From positions 1 through 64,000 of the forward strand of contig CAVXXB010000016.1 of assembly GCA_963765585.1 (NCBI GenBank): 64,000 nucleotides of DNA, read 5' to 3'. Positions within the stretch are counted from its first letter, which is position 1. The number at the start of each line of letters is the position of its first letter. Positions 9,701 to 18,340 of this stretch are shown one piece after another. Under the pieces are notes generated by a model. The model saw only the letters and a list, made by a program, of their open reading frames with translations, searched no databases and was not told the origin of the DNA. This DNA comes from CAVXXB01 sp963765585 (GTDB lineage Bacteria; Calditrichota; Calditrichia; JAJRVZ01). Both the position numbers and the translations under genes were made by a program.

Positions 9701-10513
9701 ATGATAGATACAATCATTTCCCATTACAAAATTATCGCCAAACTTGGTGCCGGCGGTATGGGAGTGGTTTATAAAGCTCAGGATTTAAAACTGGATCGCA
9801 TTGTTGCCTTGAAGTTTTTACCTCCGTATCTGAGCACCAGCGATGATGAAAAGCAGCGTTTTATACATGAGGCAAAAGCAGCATCTGCATTACAACATGT
9901 GAATATTTGCAATATCCATGATATCGATGACAGTGTGCAAGATAAAATGTTTATTGTGATGGATTATTATGAAGGCGAAACTCTCGAGAAAAAAATCGCT
10001 AAGAGATCGATCACAGAGATAAATGAAATTTTAGAGATAATTATACAGATTTGTAATGGTTTGGCCTATGCTCATGAGAAAGAAATTGTTCATCGTGATA
10101 TAAAACCGGCTAATATAATATTGACTGATTCGAATATTGCAAAAATTCTAGATTTTGGATTGGCAAAATTAAAGGGACAAACAAAATTAACCAAAGAAGG
10201 ATCCACTCTTGGCACGATTGCCTACATGTCCCCAGAGCAGGCTAAAGGTGATCCGGTTGATAATCGCACGGATATTTGGTCACTGGGTGTGCTGGCATAT
10301 GAGATGATCGCCGGCGAAGCACCATTCAGAGGTGAATATGATCAGGCCGTTCTATATTCAATCCTGAACGAGGATCCACAATTGATTTCCGATATCCGTC
10401 CTGAGGTGCCGGGTGAGATCAATGACATTATAAAAAAGATGCTTGAAAAAAATCCGGAGGATCGATATCAGAATTTTTCCCAGATTATAAATGATTTAAA
10501 TGGTACTTGTTGA
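9701..10513 (+). CDS. Serine/threonine protein kinase domain (Hanks type)
   Basis: A 270-residue complete bacterial Ser/Thr kinase domain. It shows the glycine loop LGAGGMGVVYKA (residues 15-26), the Lys in VALKFLPP, Glu in HEAKAASAL, the catalytic loop HRDIKPANI, DFGLAKL, the APE-like MSPEQAKG and DIWSLGVLAYEM. GAGGTG precedes the ATG. The frame ends with NDLNGTC just as the domain ends, while the next frame (from 10500) continues with a membrane helix and TPRs. Kinase-TM-TPR proteins are a common single architecture, so a one-base frameshift near 10500 is likely; two overlapping genes are the alternative. Confidence 0.9.
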   Translation: MIDTIISHYKIIAKLGAGGMGVVYKAQDLKLDRIVALKFLPPYLSTSDDEKQRFIHEAKAASALQHVNICNIHDIDDSVQDKMFIVMDYYEGETLEKKIAKRSITEINEILEIIIQICNGLAYAHEKEIVHRDIKPANIILTDSNIAKILDFGLAKLKGQTKLTKEGSTLGTIAYMSPEQAKGDPVDNRTDIWSLGVLAYEMIAGEAPFRGEYDQAVLYSILNEDPQLISDIRPEVPGEINDIIKKMLEKNPEDRYQNFSQIINDLNGTC

Positions 10514-12256
10514 AGGCAAGTCGGTTCAGGTCGCATCAATCCGGAAAAAACCATCAAAATTACCATTTTATCTTACTCCCCTTACTGTAGTGATTTTTAC
10601 TATTCTGGTTGTTTTATTTTATCCGGATAGTTCGATTCCGTTTACCGAGAGGGATTGGGTACTGATTACAGATTTTGAAAACAATACCAATGAGGAGATT
10701 TTTGATAAATCCCTAAACACGGCATTTTCGTTGAGCATCAACCAGTCCAGTTATGTAAATGTACTTTCCAGAAGACGTGTATATGAGTCCCTGGTACGAA
10801 TGGGAAGGGCAGAAGAGAGTGTGGTGAATGATAATACAGGTCGGGAAATTGCCATAAGGGAAGGTATACATATCATGATTGTTCCAACCATAGCCAAAGT
10901 TGGAACCGAATATGTGCTTACCGGAGAAATTCGGGAAACCAGTACCGGAAATACTTTAGAGTCGGAAATTATATATGCAAGTGGACAGCATGAAGTTTTG
11001 GATGGTCTCGATGAACTGGGCCACAAAATGAGGCTTCATCTCGGTGAATCAAGATTGGAGATCTCATCTCAAACAAAACCTCTGTCACAAGTAACAACAA
11101 CATCTCTTGAGGCGTTAAAGCAGTTTACACTCGGAATTGAACATCACTGGAAATCTGATTTTGATAATGCCAAAAATTATTATGAACTTGCTTTAAAAAT
11201 AGATACTGGATTTGTCTCCGCAAAAGTCTCACTGGGTAATCTGTTATTTGAAAAATATGATCAAGAGGCTGGCCAAAAATTAATTGCCGAATCAATTACC
11301 TCTATGGACCGTCTGACAGAAAGAGAAAAATATGGAATACTGGCATTTCATGCTGTCGCAATAGACCATGATCTGAATAAAGCTGTTGAATATATGAATA
11401 TGTGCCTTGAAATATATCCTGATGACCCGACTCCATATAATAATCTTGGGTGGTATTATCAAAATCTTGGATATTATGATAAAGCGGTTGATGCATATAA
11501 AAAAGCCCTGAAAATAGATCCTTATTTAATGCTGACCTACGGCGGCGTAAACTGGACATATCTCCAGTTCCTGGGTAAAGCGGATTCTGCATTGACCTGG
11601 TCCAAAAAAATGGTCAAATATGGTGACAAAAATTGGTGGTCATATTTTTATCTTGGATCTGCGCTGGTTGGGCTGGACAGTTTAAATAAAGCAGAACAGG
11701 CATTTCGGCAAGCAGATGAATTGAATCCCGGATTTTTGATGAACAAATATCGTCTCGCCCATGTATTGAGAATTCAGAAAAAATATCCTGACGCGATAAG
11801 TGTTCTCTACGAATATCCTGAAATTTAATAAGGATGAAATGTCAGCACATTATGATCTGGGAATAATTTATGAGAGTATGCTGGATAATAAAAAAGCAAA
11901 ATATCATTTTAATATATTATCGAAAGTATTTGGAACAAATAATATCCGAAAATCCAGATCATGCCGTGAATAATATTTCACTCGGTGTAATATTTGGTCA
12001 TTTAGGCCAAAATAAACTGGCACTCTCTGCAGCAGCCAGAGGTATCTCGATAGATTCAACTCAATATTTAAAAATGGCAGAGTTCTATTCGGTAATGGGT
12101 AATTTTGATGAATCGATGATATCCCTGGAGAACGCCCTTGCAAATGGCTATCGTGATGTCGTTTGGATTCGCTTAAACCCAGATTTGGAATTACTCCAGA
12201 GAAACAAGAAATTCTATGGTCCTTTTAGCGAAAATATTTGTAATCAAGCAATCTAA
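10500..12256 (+). CDS. Membrane-anchored TPR protein, probable C-terminal part of the kinase, frameshifted
   Basis: Continues directly from the kinase domain. It has a basic stretch (IRKKPSK), one transmembrane helix (about residues 22-41) and an extracytoplasmic region beginning WVLITDFENNT, similar to the FlgO/TolB-like domain that detects other proteins in such kinases. From about residue 215 there are TPR repeats (AKNYYELALKIDTG, AVDAYKKALKIDP, AEQAFRQADELNPG). The frame ends at 11828 but coding continues in another frame (SAHYDLGIIYESML) and then a third (YYRKYLEQIISENPDH) to 12256, so there are two further indels near 11820 and 11915. The whole would be about 850 residues, typical for the architecture. 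Confidence 0.75.
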
Positions 12257-12343
12257 CCCAAAACCATTTTGTGGAAATTCGATGCACTCATTTCTAAATC
12301 CTAAATCATACCGGTACAGGCTGTTGCAGAATCAGTAAATTTT

Positions 12344-12450
12344 GGGCTAAAGCCCATATACTTGTTGCAAATCGAGATCCCTGCGCTAAAGCGCAGGGCA
12401 AATCGAATTTAGACTTTAATTTTGATTTTGTTTTGGATTTTGGATTATAT
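12344..12450. repeat. Two GC-rich hairpins and a heptamer array
   Basis: GGGCTAAAGCCC (12344-12355) and the 8 bp stem CCCTGCGC-TAAA-GCGCAGGG (12379-12398) share a TAAA-type loop. They are followed by AATCCAAA-like units read on the minus strand (12400-12450) up to the tRNA gene. The hairpins could serve as bidirectional terminators, but no long T-run follows. Confidence 0.5.
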
Positions 12451-12453
12451 TGG

Positions 12454-12540
12454 CGGAGGGGGTGGGATTCGAACCCACGGTAGACTTGCATCCACAACGG
12501 TTTTCGAGACCGCCCCGTTCAACCACTCCGGCACCCCTCC
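12454..12540 (-). tRNA. tRNA-Ser (anticodon CGA)
   Basis: On the minus strand the gene starts GGAGGGGTGCCGGAGTGGTT and ends with GGTTCGAATCCCACC and the matching acceptor CCCCTCC plus discriminator G. The anticodon loop reads TCTCGAAA, giving CGA. The long variable arm typical of tRNA-Ser is present. Length is 87 nt; the terminal CCA is not encoded. Heptamer repeats touch both ends. Confidence 0.95.
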
Positions 12541-12545
12541 AAAAA

Positions 12546-12670
12546 GCAATTAGAGATTAGAAGTTAGAAATGAGAAGTTAAAAATGACTTGACATGTGAT
12601 ACTATAATCGCAAAATTTTCTCTAATCTTCTAATCTCTAATCTCTAATCTCTAATCTCTAATCTCTAATC
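12546..12670. repeat. Composite element copy A: inverted CTAATCT arms with TTGACA core
   Basis: Left arm of ATTAGAG/ATTAGAA units (12548-12584), core with CTTGACATGTGATAC...CGCAAAATTTT (12585-12618), right arm of CTAATCT heptamers (12619-12670). It fills the whole gap between the two tRNA-Ser genes. The same arrangement recurs at about 19.2, 20.6 and 62.5 kb. Confidence 0.8.
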
Positions 12671-12676
12671 AAAATA

Positions 12677-12762
<86 letters not shown>

Positions 12763-12763
<1 letters not shown>

Positions 12764-13218
12764 TAACTCTTCTCCCTTGCCTTCACAAAAAACTCTCCCA
12801 TCAACCTGCGTGATTCTTTTTCCAGTATTCCCGGTGTCACTTCGATTCTATGATTCAATCTGGGATCGTTTAACAAATTAAACAAACTGCTATGGGCACC
12901 TGTTTTTAATTCCTGGATGCCATAAATAACATGTTTTAATCTTGCCAGGACCATGGCACCGGCACACATGGAACATGGTTCCACTGTGACATACAACGAC
13001 GCTTTATTTAACCATTTACTCTCTAATGCATTGGTTGCCGCTGTGATGGCAATCATCTCGGCATGAGCGGTCGGATCCTGTAAGGTTTCAACCTGATTAT
13101 GCCCACGCCCGATAATTTTGTTTTCAAAGACCACTACCGCACCCACAGGAACCTCTTTTTCACGCATGGCCTGCCGTGCTTCCTTCAACGCTTCCTGCAT
13201 CCATTTTTCGTGATCGAT
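12763..13218 (-). CDS. tadA: tRNA-specific adenosine deaminase
   Basis: TadA converts A34 to inosine in tRNA-Arg(ACG). It is about 145-151 residues long with the zinc deaminase motifs TAHAEM (His and catalytic Glu) and PCSMCAGAM (two Cys), preceded by PVGAVVV. The first ATG in frame is at 13200 (MQEALKEA), but homology to TadA N-termini extends upstream as DHEKWMQEALKEA. The codon in the expected Met position, at 13218, is ATC, five bases after GGAGAG. This implies a rare AUC start or a base error. It sits immediately before two tRNA-Ser genes on the same strand. Confidence 0.92.
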
Positions 13219-13295
13219 CTGAGCTCTCCGTGTGTTTTAATCAAACTTAAAGTTAAAAAAATAATACATGTTATTCAATAGGTGTGGATACACAA

Positions 13296-13410
13296 TATAA
13301 TAGTCCCTAAGTCCCTGAGTCCTTGACAAAGGTACAAATCTAAAAAAAGAATCAAGGCGAATACGTAGGGACACGGCATGTCGAAGATCCCGTCTTTCGG
13401 GGCCGTGTCC
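13296..13410. repeat. GTCCCTAA octamers and a GACACGGC hairpin
   Basis: Octamers of the AGTCCCTA type at 13300-13325. They are followed by an inverted pair GGACACGGC...GCCGTGTCC (about 13369-13411) resembling the sequence at about 29910-29930. No gene is seen between 13219 and 13455. Confidence 0.55.
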
Positions 13411-13455
13411 ATCGTCAAACAAATGAGAATTGACAATGGGCACATAGGCACAGAG

Positions 13456-13914
13456 TTATTTTCCCTCTCTGGAGGGGTTAGGGGTGGGTGTTCGATCCAT
13501 TGATGTGTGCATCAAAAACTCCTGCGGCGTGTAAACCGGAATTTCCAGTCTTTTAAAATGTGCGGTGTTTCTGGTAATGATATAATCAATACTTGCATCC
13601 AGCGATGCATAATATTGGATGGCATCTTCTAAATCCTGAAAATTAGATGTAATTGCTTTATCAATATGATCCTGAGTTACCGGAATAATATTTACGATCA
13701 TTCTGATTTTTCTTATTCCGTTTAATGCCTGCGATTTTGCAGATAATTTTCTTAATATGTAAAAGATGTTAGAGATCACGACCGGGGTAGTGTAACAATG
13801 TACTCGCCCTAGTTCAGGGAGTGATAGTATGCTGGCGGAGTCTAAATAAAACGGATGTCTTTGGGCAAGCACATCAATCAGAACATCTGAATCGATAAAT
13901 AATTTTGGTTTCAT
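13456..13914 (-). CDS. PIN-domain toxin (VapC-like)
   Basis: A 152-residue PIN-domain ribonuclease, the probable toxin of a type II module. The Mg-binding acidic residues are visible in LFIDSDVLIDVL (residues 5-16), in DLEDAIQYYAS and in the ITRNT segment. It starts inside the last codons of the antitoxin gene (41 bp overlap), the usual antitoxin-first order. The last residues, TPTPNPSREGK, are encoded by a C/G-rich intergenic repeat, so the original end was probably slightly earlier. The cellular target cannot be read from the sequence. Confidence 0.82.
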   Translation of the reverse strand: MKPKLFIDSDVLIDVLAQRHPFYLDSASILSLPELGRVHCYTTPVVISNIFYILRKLSAKSQALNGIRKIRMIVNIIPVTQDHIDKAITSNFQDLEDAIQYYASLDASIDYIITRNTAHFKRLEIPVYTPQEFLMHTSMDRTPTPNPSREGK

Positions 13915-14161
13915 TTGTATTTTTCACTAAATAATCCGAATAATCTTTCTTATGATCCAATTCATCAGGAAGTTTAATGATTCCGGTAAGTTCTTTCACC
14001 ATAGGCGTAATTGTGTCATCGTGATTATACTTAACATCTATGAGATGTTTTAAATAATTTTCGACCAGTGCTGAAATACTAGTTTTATTTTTCCTGGCAA
14101 ATATTTTTGCATGTGCAATGGTCTTTTTGTCGATACTTAATGTCAATTTTGTTGTCATCAT
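13874..14161 (-). CDS. Antitoxin (DUF6364-like, ribbon-helix-helix type)
   Basis: A 95-residue protein beginning TTKLTLSIDKKTIAHAKIFA, the pattern of short ribbon-helix-helix antitoxins of the DUF6364 type, with a middle segment SISALVENYLKHL. It should bind both DNA and the PIN toxin encoded immediately downstream. AGGAG lies four bases before a double ATG. Just upstream are three TACGTA palindromes that could be its operator. The family name rests on general likeness. Confidence 0.75.
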   Translation of the reverse strand: MMTTKLTLSIDKKTIAHAKIFARKNKTSISALVENYLKHLIDVKYNHDDTITPMVKELTGIIKLPDELDHKKDYSDYLVKNTNETKIIYRFRCSD

Positions 14162-14173
14162 TAGTCTCCTGAA

Positions 14174-14203
14174 TACGTAATAAATATACGTAGAATATAC
14201 GTA
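14174..14203. promoter_or_regulatory. Triple TACGTA operator candidate for the toxin-antitoxin operon
   Basis: TACGTA occurs at 14174-14179, 14187-14192 and 14198-14203, each within ATACGTA, with starts 13 and 11 bp apart, directly upstream of the antitoxin ribosome binding site. Roughly helical spacing of identical palindromes fits cooperative binding by a ribbon-helix-helix repressor. This is inference. Confidence 0.5.
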
Positions 14204-14251
14204 AAAGCAAGTTGAATATTAAGTACTATAAAATTTGGATATTTAGATAGG

Positions 14252-14485
14252 TCAAAGGCCAAGAGGCAAAAAGGCTAAGAGGATAAAATGATGAATGATT
14301 TTAGAAAAAAGGGTAAATACCATTTAATAACAACAATAATTGAAAAATGCAATTTCAACCGAAGGTTTATTTTAATTAAATAATTCCATAATTTTAGAAA
14401 AACCACTAAGTCTCCAAGACACAAAGAAAATGAAATAATTTCCATTATTCTTGCTTTTGTGCCTTTGTGTCTTTGTGGTTATTAT
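14252..14485. repeat. Intergenic arrays upstream of threonine dehydratase
   Basis: AGGCAAAA/AGGATAAA octamers at 14252-14290. An inverted pair follows: ACCACTAAGTCTCCAAGACAC with CACAAAG (from 14400), opposed to TGTGCCTTTGTGTCTTTGTG (to about 14480), enclosing a short AT core. Confidence 0.6.
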
Positions 14486-14497
14486 GAAATTGATCAC

Positions 14498-15479
14498 ATG
14501 AATAACGTATCCAGATAAAAATGACATAATATCTGCCGCGAAGCGGATAAAAAATTACATCCATCACACACCGGTACTAACCTCAAAATCCATAAATGAA
14601 ATGGTGAACGCAGAGGTATATTTTAAATGTGAAAACCTGCAAAAGGGTGGTGCATTTAAATTCCGCGGTGCCAGCAATACCGTTTTTTCATTATCGGATG
14701 AGGACGCAAAAAAAGGTGTGGCCACCCACTCATCCGGCAACCACGCCGCTGCTTTGTCGCTGGCGGCAAAAATGCGCGGCATCCCGGCCCACATCGTCAT
14801 GCCGCGTACCGCGCCCAAAATAAAAGTAGCTGCCGTAAAAGGCTATGGCGGGCAAATCACATTTTGCGAACCCAACCAGAAAGCCAGGGAAGACACACTC
14901 GAAAAAGTGGTTGAAGATACCGGCGCTACGTTCATCCATCCCTATAATAATTATCAGATCATTGCCGCACAGGCCACTGCAGGCTTGGAACTTCTTGAAG
15001 AAATTCCCGGTTTGAATATAATAATTACGCCAGTAGGAGGTGGAGGACTGCTAAGTGGAACTGCTCTTGCCGCTCATTATTTCTCTCCAAATACAAAAGT
15101 AATCGCTGCAGAACCATCCGGTGCAGATGATGCGTTTCGTTCCATGCAAACAGGTACCATCCAGCCTTCCATTAACCCCAATACGATCTGCGACGGCTTA
15201 CTCACCTCACTCGGTTCAAAAACATTCCCCATCATCCAAAAATATGTTCATGATATAATAACTGTGCAAGACGATCTCATCATTAAGGCCATGCGCCTGA
15301 TCTGGGAACGGATGAAAATTATTGTGGAGCCGTCGGCATCTGTGACATTGGCTGCATTGCTTAAAAATAGTGACAAAGAAACAAAGCGACAAAGAGACAA
15401 AGTTGGTATCATCGTGTCTGGTGGGAATGTTAGTTTGGATGATTTGCCGTGGGGAAATAGTGGCAGAGAAACAAAGTGA
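14498..15479 (+). CDS. Threonine dehydratase / serine racemase-like PLP enzyme
   Basis: A fold-type II PLP enzyme that deaminates threonine or serine. The PLP Lys is in GGAFKFRGA; SSGNHAAAL binds the cofactor phosphate side and GGGGLLSG is the phosphate loop. Homology begins upstream of the first in-frame ATG (14601), with DIISAAKRI and HHTPVLTSKSINEM. That segment opens after a TGA without an ATG, so a one-base indel after the ATG at 14498 (MNNVS) is likely. The protein is short and lacks the C-terminal ACT domain, as in catabolic or racemase types. Near the end the octamer GACAAAG is repeated in frame (SDKETKRQRDK), and the last residues GRETK come from the same repeat. Confidence 0.88.
15368..15402. 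repeat. GACAAAGN octamer array inside a coding region
   Basis: Four consecutive degenerate octamers (GACAAAGA, AACAAAGC, GACAAAGA, GACAAAGT) lie within the threonine dehydratase gene. They encode a polar insert between the segments for LAALLK and VGIIVSGGN, a position where relatives normally have only a few residues. Confidence 0.8.
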
Positions 15480-15495
15480 CAAAGCGACAAAGTTT
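15462..15495. repeat. Left GACAAAGN arm of the four-helix-bundle unit
   Basis: Degenerate GACAAAGN octamers overlapping the end of the threonine dehydratase gene. The array is inverted relative to the array at 15921-15962, and the pair frames the small gene at 15562. Confidence 0.75.
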
Positions 15496-15561
15496 TAGTC
15501 GAATTGGTTCAGATTGGCACATGATTTGTACATATATTAATGAATTAAAAAGCTGTTAGTC

Positions 15562-15990
15562 ATGAGAACATTTCGAAACTTGATTGTATGGAGAAAATCA
15601 ATAAGATTTGTAATAAAAATATATTGTTTAACAAAAAATTTTCCAAAACATGAGATATATGGATTAACGGTACAACTGCACAGATGTGCGCTTTCAATAC
15701 CAAGTAATATTGCAGAAGGATACGGGAGAAACTCGAAAAAAGAATTTAGAAGATTTTTACAAATCGCCATGGGCTCTCTTTTCGAACTACAAACACAATT
15801 ATACGTTGCGCTTGGTCTTAAATATATCAGTGTCGAAAAATTCAGGTATATAACCGCAGAATCACGGGAAATTGAGAGAATGTTAAGCAGCCTAATTAGT
15901 AAAATAGCCCCTAATTGTCGTTTGACTTTGTCGCTCAGTCGCTCTGTCACTCTGTCACTTTATTGCTTATATGCCACAACTCTAACATAA
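15562..15990 (+). CDS. Four-helix-bundle protein (S23 / 23S rRNA intervening-sequence family)
   Basis: About 120 residues match the four-helix-bundle family (TIGR02436), which includes ORFs in 23S rRNA intervening sequences and is related to Avd of diversity-generating retroelements. Telling segments are FRNLIVWRKSIRFV at the start, YGLTVQLHRCALSIPSNIAEGYGR in two adjoining pieces, then FRRFLQIAMGSLFELQTQL. The final 20 residues (after SKIAPNC) are encoded by the inverted GACAAAG array, so the ancestral stop was probably earlier. The gene lies between inverted octamer arms, like the hairpin-bounded ORFs of rRNA intervening sequences. Molecular role unknown. It converges with and overlaps alkaline phosphatase. 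Confidence 0.85.
   Translation: MRTFRNLIVWRKSIRFVIKIYCLTKNFPKHEIYGLTVQLHRCALSIPSNIAEGYGRNSKKEFRRFLQIAMGSLFELQTQLYVALGLKYISVEKFRYITAESREIERMLSSLISKIAPNCRLTLSLSRSVTLSLYCLYATTLT
15921..15962. repeat. Right (inverted) GACAAAGN arm of the four-helix-bundle unit
   Basis: CTTTGTCG, CTCAGTCG, CTCTGTCA and CTCTGTCA octamers, the reverse complement of the left arm. They overlap the 3' ends of both converging genes and supply the last codons of alkaline phosphatase. Confidence 0.75.
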
Positions 15991-17342
15991 CCCTTCCCAA
16001 ATCCCCATTATCAATATATTTCCCTCTAATATCATCCGTGCCAGTGGCACAGCTATGAAACCGCTCACTCCCGGTCCCCTTGGCATAAAACGGAAGTAAT
16101 TGATTTGTGTGACTGCCCGAATGCCATTCCATACCCGGAAGATTTCCTTTACCGTTATTAACCAGCGCTGTCCAGACTGCTTGCGGTCCACCTGCAGCCA
16201 ATTTTTCATCATCACCTGAATCGGGTCCTGTCAAATATCCTGTTTCATGATCACCGGTAATGACCAGCATGGTTTCATCCCAACCACCATGGGATTCAAT
16301 CCAGTTTATTACCGCTTCGATGGCTTCATCAAATGCGATTTTCTCTTCAATCACCCGGCCGGACTGATTACCATGCCCGGCCCAGTCAACGGCACCACCT
16401 TCTATCATCAGAAAAAAGCCATCCGGGTCATTGTCCAGGACATTTATGGCACCCATACTCATCTCGGCCAGGGTAGGTACCGTCTCAATAAAAGGAACTT
16501 CATAAGGAGCCGCTTTATTATCTCCGGAACGATTCTGCTGCAGCGTAGAGGCATTGCGCGCAAGACCAAAGACCCGTTTGGGCGTTTCACCATCCATCAA
16601 ATCCTGGAAGTCTTTACGATTGTCTATAAATGTCCATGGGTCCGGATTGTTGTCGCCATCGGCATCATCTCCAATTTTTCCAGAAACGAGTTGATCCCAG
16701 TTATCCTTACCGCCCCAGGGTTCATAATTTGGAGAATCAACCGGGACGCCATCTGCATCAATCTCAGGATGGGCACAACCCATGATGACATCCAGATCAC
16801 TCTCATACACCATCTCTTTGGCAATCTCAACATAATTCCGCCTGGACTCATTATGTGCCGCAAACCCCGCCGGTGTGGCATGATTAAATGTGACACTGGT
16901 AATCACGCCGCTGGCTTTGCCCAGTTTTTCTGCCCGTTCACTGATGGTTTCCAAGTTTCACTTTATTTGTATCAACACCGATGGCGCCATTGTAGGTTTT
17001 TACACCGGTTGCCATGGTCGTTGCGGATGCGGCGGAATCAGTTGCCTTTCTCTTAAGGTATTCAAAAGATTGCCAGGCCAGTTTTGGATCGTATCCCCGG
17101 CCATCCGCTGAAAATGTACTCATTCCGTAAACAACCGGAAAATTCTCATAGATAGCGGTACCTGTTTTGCCAAAACGATAAATATTAGCGGCATCCACCT
17201 GATAGTATCCACACCCGTCAGCAATCATTACAATAATGTTTTTTGGTACTTTTGTGCCACCATCCGTATCACATCCGGAGATAAAGACAAAGGGTACAGT
17301 TAGAAGTAAAAAAATCCAACTCATTTTCATAAAATTATTCAT
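15947..17342 (-). CDS. Alkaline phosphatase lipoprotein, one frameshift
   Basis: A PhoA-superfamily alkaline phosphatase of about 465 residues. A lipoprotein signal ends in FISGC (Cys about residue 24). The metal ligand Asp is in NIIVMIADG, the catalytic Ser in ATDSAASATTMATG, and further ligands are in NHATPAGFAAH, MIEGGAVDWAGH, ITGDHETG and GSHTNQ. The frame breaks near 16945: the first part ends DTNKVKLGNHQ, while removing one G gives VKLETISERAEK and joins the second part. The final KVTE is encoded by the inverted octamer array. It probably releases phosphate at the cell envelope. Confidence 0.92.
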
Positions 17343-17381
17343 TTTTCATCCTTTCAGAAATCTAGGTAGTGTAAAAAATAA

Positions 17382-17783
17382 CCACAGAGTACACGGAGTA
17401 AATTATTAATATTATTTGTGTTAATGCTATTTCTAATAATCTCTCCTCTGTGATCTCTTATAAGATAACTCTCTTTATTCCTTCTTTTAATTTGTCAACA
17501 TTAAAATTGATCAACAATCTGACTTTTAGATTTTCTGCTCTCAGGTAAGTTAGCACCTGGCAAATATGATATATTCTAAATCAAATATCTCTGGCTAAAC
17601 GCAGGGTAATGATTTTAGTGCAACTTCATTATAGCACAGTGACTACATTATCTTTCTAAAACGAGATAAAATATCTCTTAAAGACGATATTTAGACCTAT
17701 TTTAGAGTTTCACAGCCTGGTAGGCGGATCTGCCCACTGGCGGACTCAGAGTTTTCCTCTGAGTGCTCTGTGGTTTCATCTTT
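17382..17783. repeat. CACAGAGTA-type arms enclosing a GxxExxY remnant
   Basis: The left arm ACCACAGAGTACACGGAG (17383-17400), with a CTCCTCTGTGATCTC segment at about 17443-17457, and the inverted right arm CCTCTGAGTGCTCTGTGG (about 17755-17772) flank the decayed GxxExxY gene. The units are 9 bp (ACACAGAGT type). Confidence 0.6.
17458..17650 (-). pseudogene. Decayed GxxExxY protein gene
   Basis: Reading right to left, the clean final 34 codons give QVLTYLRAENLKVRLLINF followed by NVDKLKEGIKRVIL and a TAA at 17458. This is the typical end of GxxExxY proteins (TIGR04256, PD-(D/E)XK-like). Upstream only scraps remain (for example NEVALKSLPC in one frame) with stops in all frames. The N-terminal GxxExxY motif is not found. 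Position limits on the upstream side are approximate. Confidence 0.7.
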
Positions 17784-17794
17784 TAATCCTGGAG

Positions 17795-18260
17795 TAAATT
17801 AAAGAATTTAAAGATCACCACCAAGACTCCAAGACACCAAATTACTCCCGAATGTTTAAAAATCATCTCTCGCAGAGCCGCGGAGACGCAGAGTTTTAGA
17901 TATTGGTGATGAGTAATTTACAACTTGTTATTTTTTATTCATTTGTGACTTGTAAAATTCTTGTTTTACCTTAATTTTATTGCCTATTGCCTATTGCCTA
18001 TTGCCTACTGCCTATCGCCAACCGCCAATTGTAAAATCCACATATTAATTTTAAAATTATATTTTTAGAAAATCTGTAGATTCTTCGCTTCACACGGAAT
18101 GACAAATATAAGTCTTTTTTTCATTTTGATACAACTACTTCTTCTGACATTTATTTAATTAGATGATCGAATTATTTTTTTCATTAATCATGAACTCAGG
18201 TGCTCAGGGACTAAGGACTTAGGGACTATTGTATAAACTCTGTCACTCTGTCTCTACTCT
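17795..18260. repeat. Cluster of several array types
   Basis: Arrays follow one another: CCAAGACAC-like units (17820-17840), GCAGAGCCGCGGAGACGCAGAG (two overlapping 9-mers, 17870-17893), TTGCCTA heptamers (17980-18030), a TTCTTCGC...GGAATGACA segment (18078-18105), GGGACTAA octamers (18195-18228) and CTCTGTCA octamers (18238-18258). No gene is seen from 17343 to 18340 other than the GxxExxY remnant. Confidence 0.6.
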
Positions 18261-18340
18261 CCCCATTTTAATTTAAAAAATATAATCAATCACATTATCC
18301 TGTCGAATTAATAATTAAAAGGTTTAAGTTATATAATACA

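Noticed and set aside
12546..12670. Possible CRISPR array
   Set aside because: Units are 7 bp and directly adjacent; there are no 20-40 bp spacers and no cas genes.
13099..13443. 60-68 codon frames near tadA
   Set aside because: Antisense of tadA or within octamer/hairpin repeats.
15562..15990. Diversity-generating retroelement
   Set aside because: The four-helix-bundle gene is Avd-related, but there is no reverse transcriptase and no template/variable repeat pair in the window.
16247..17056. 269-codon plus-strand frame
   Set aside because: It is the antisense of the alkaline phosphatase gene, whose motifs are unmistakable on the minus strand.
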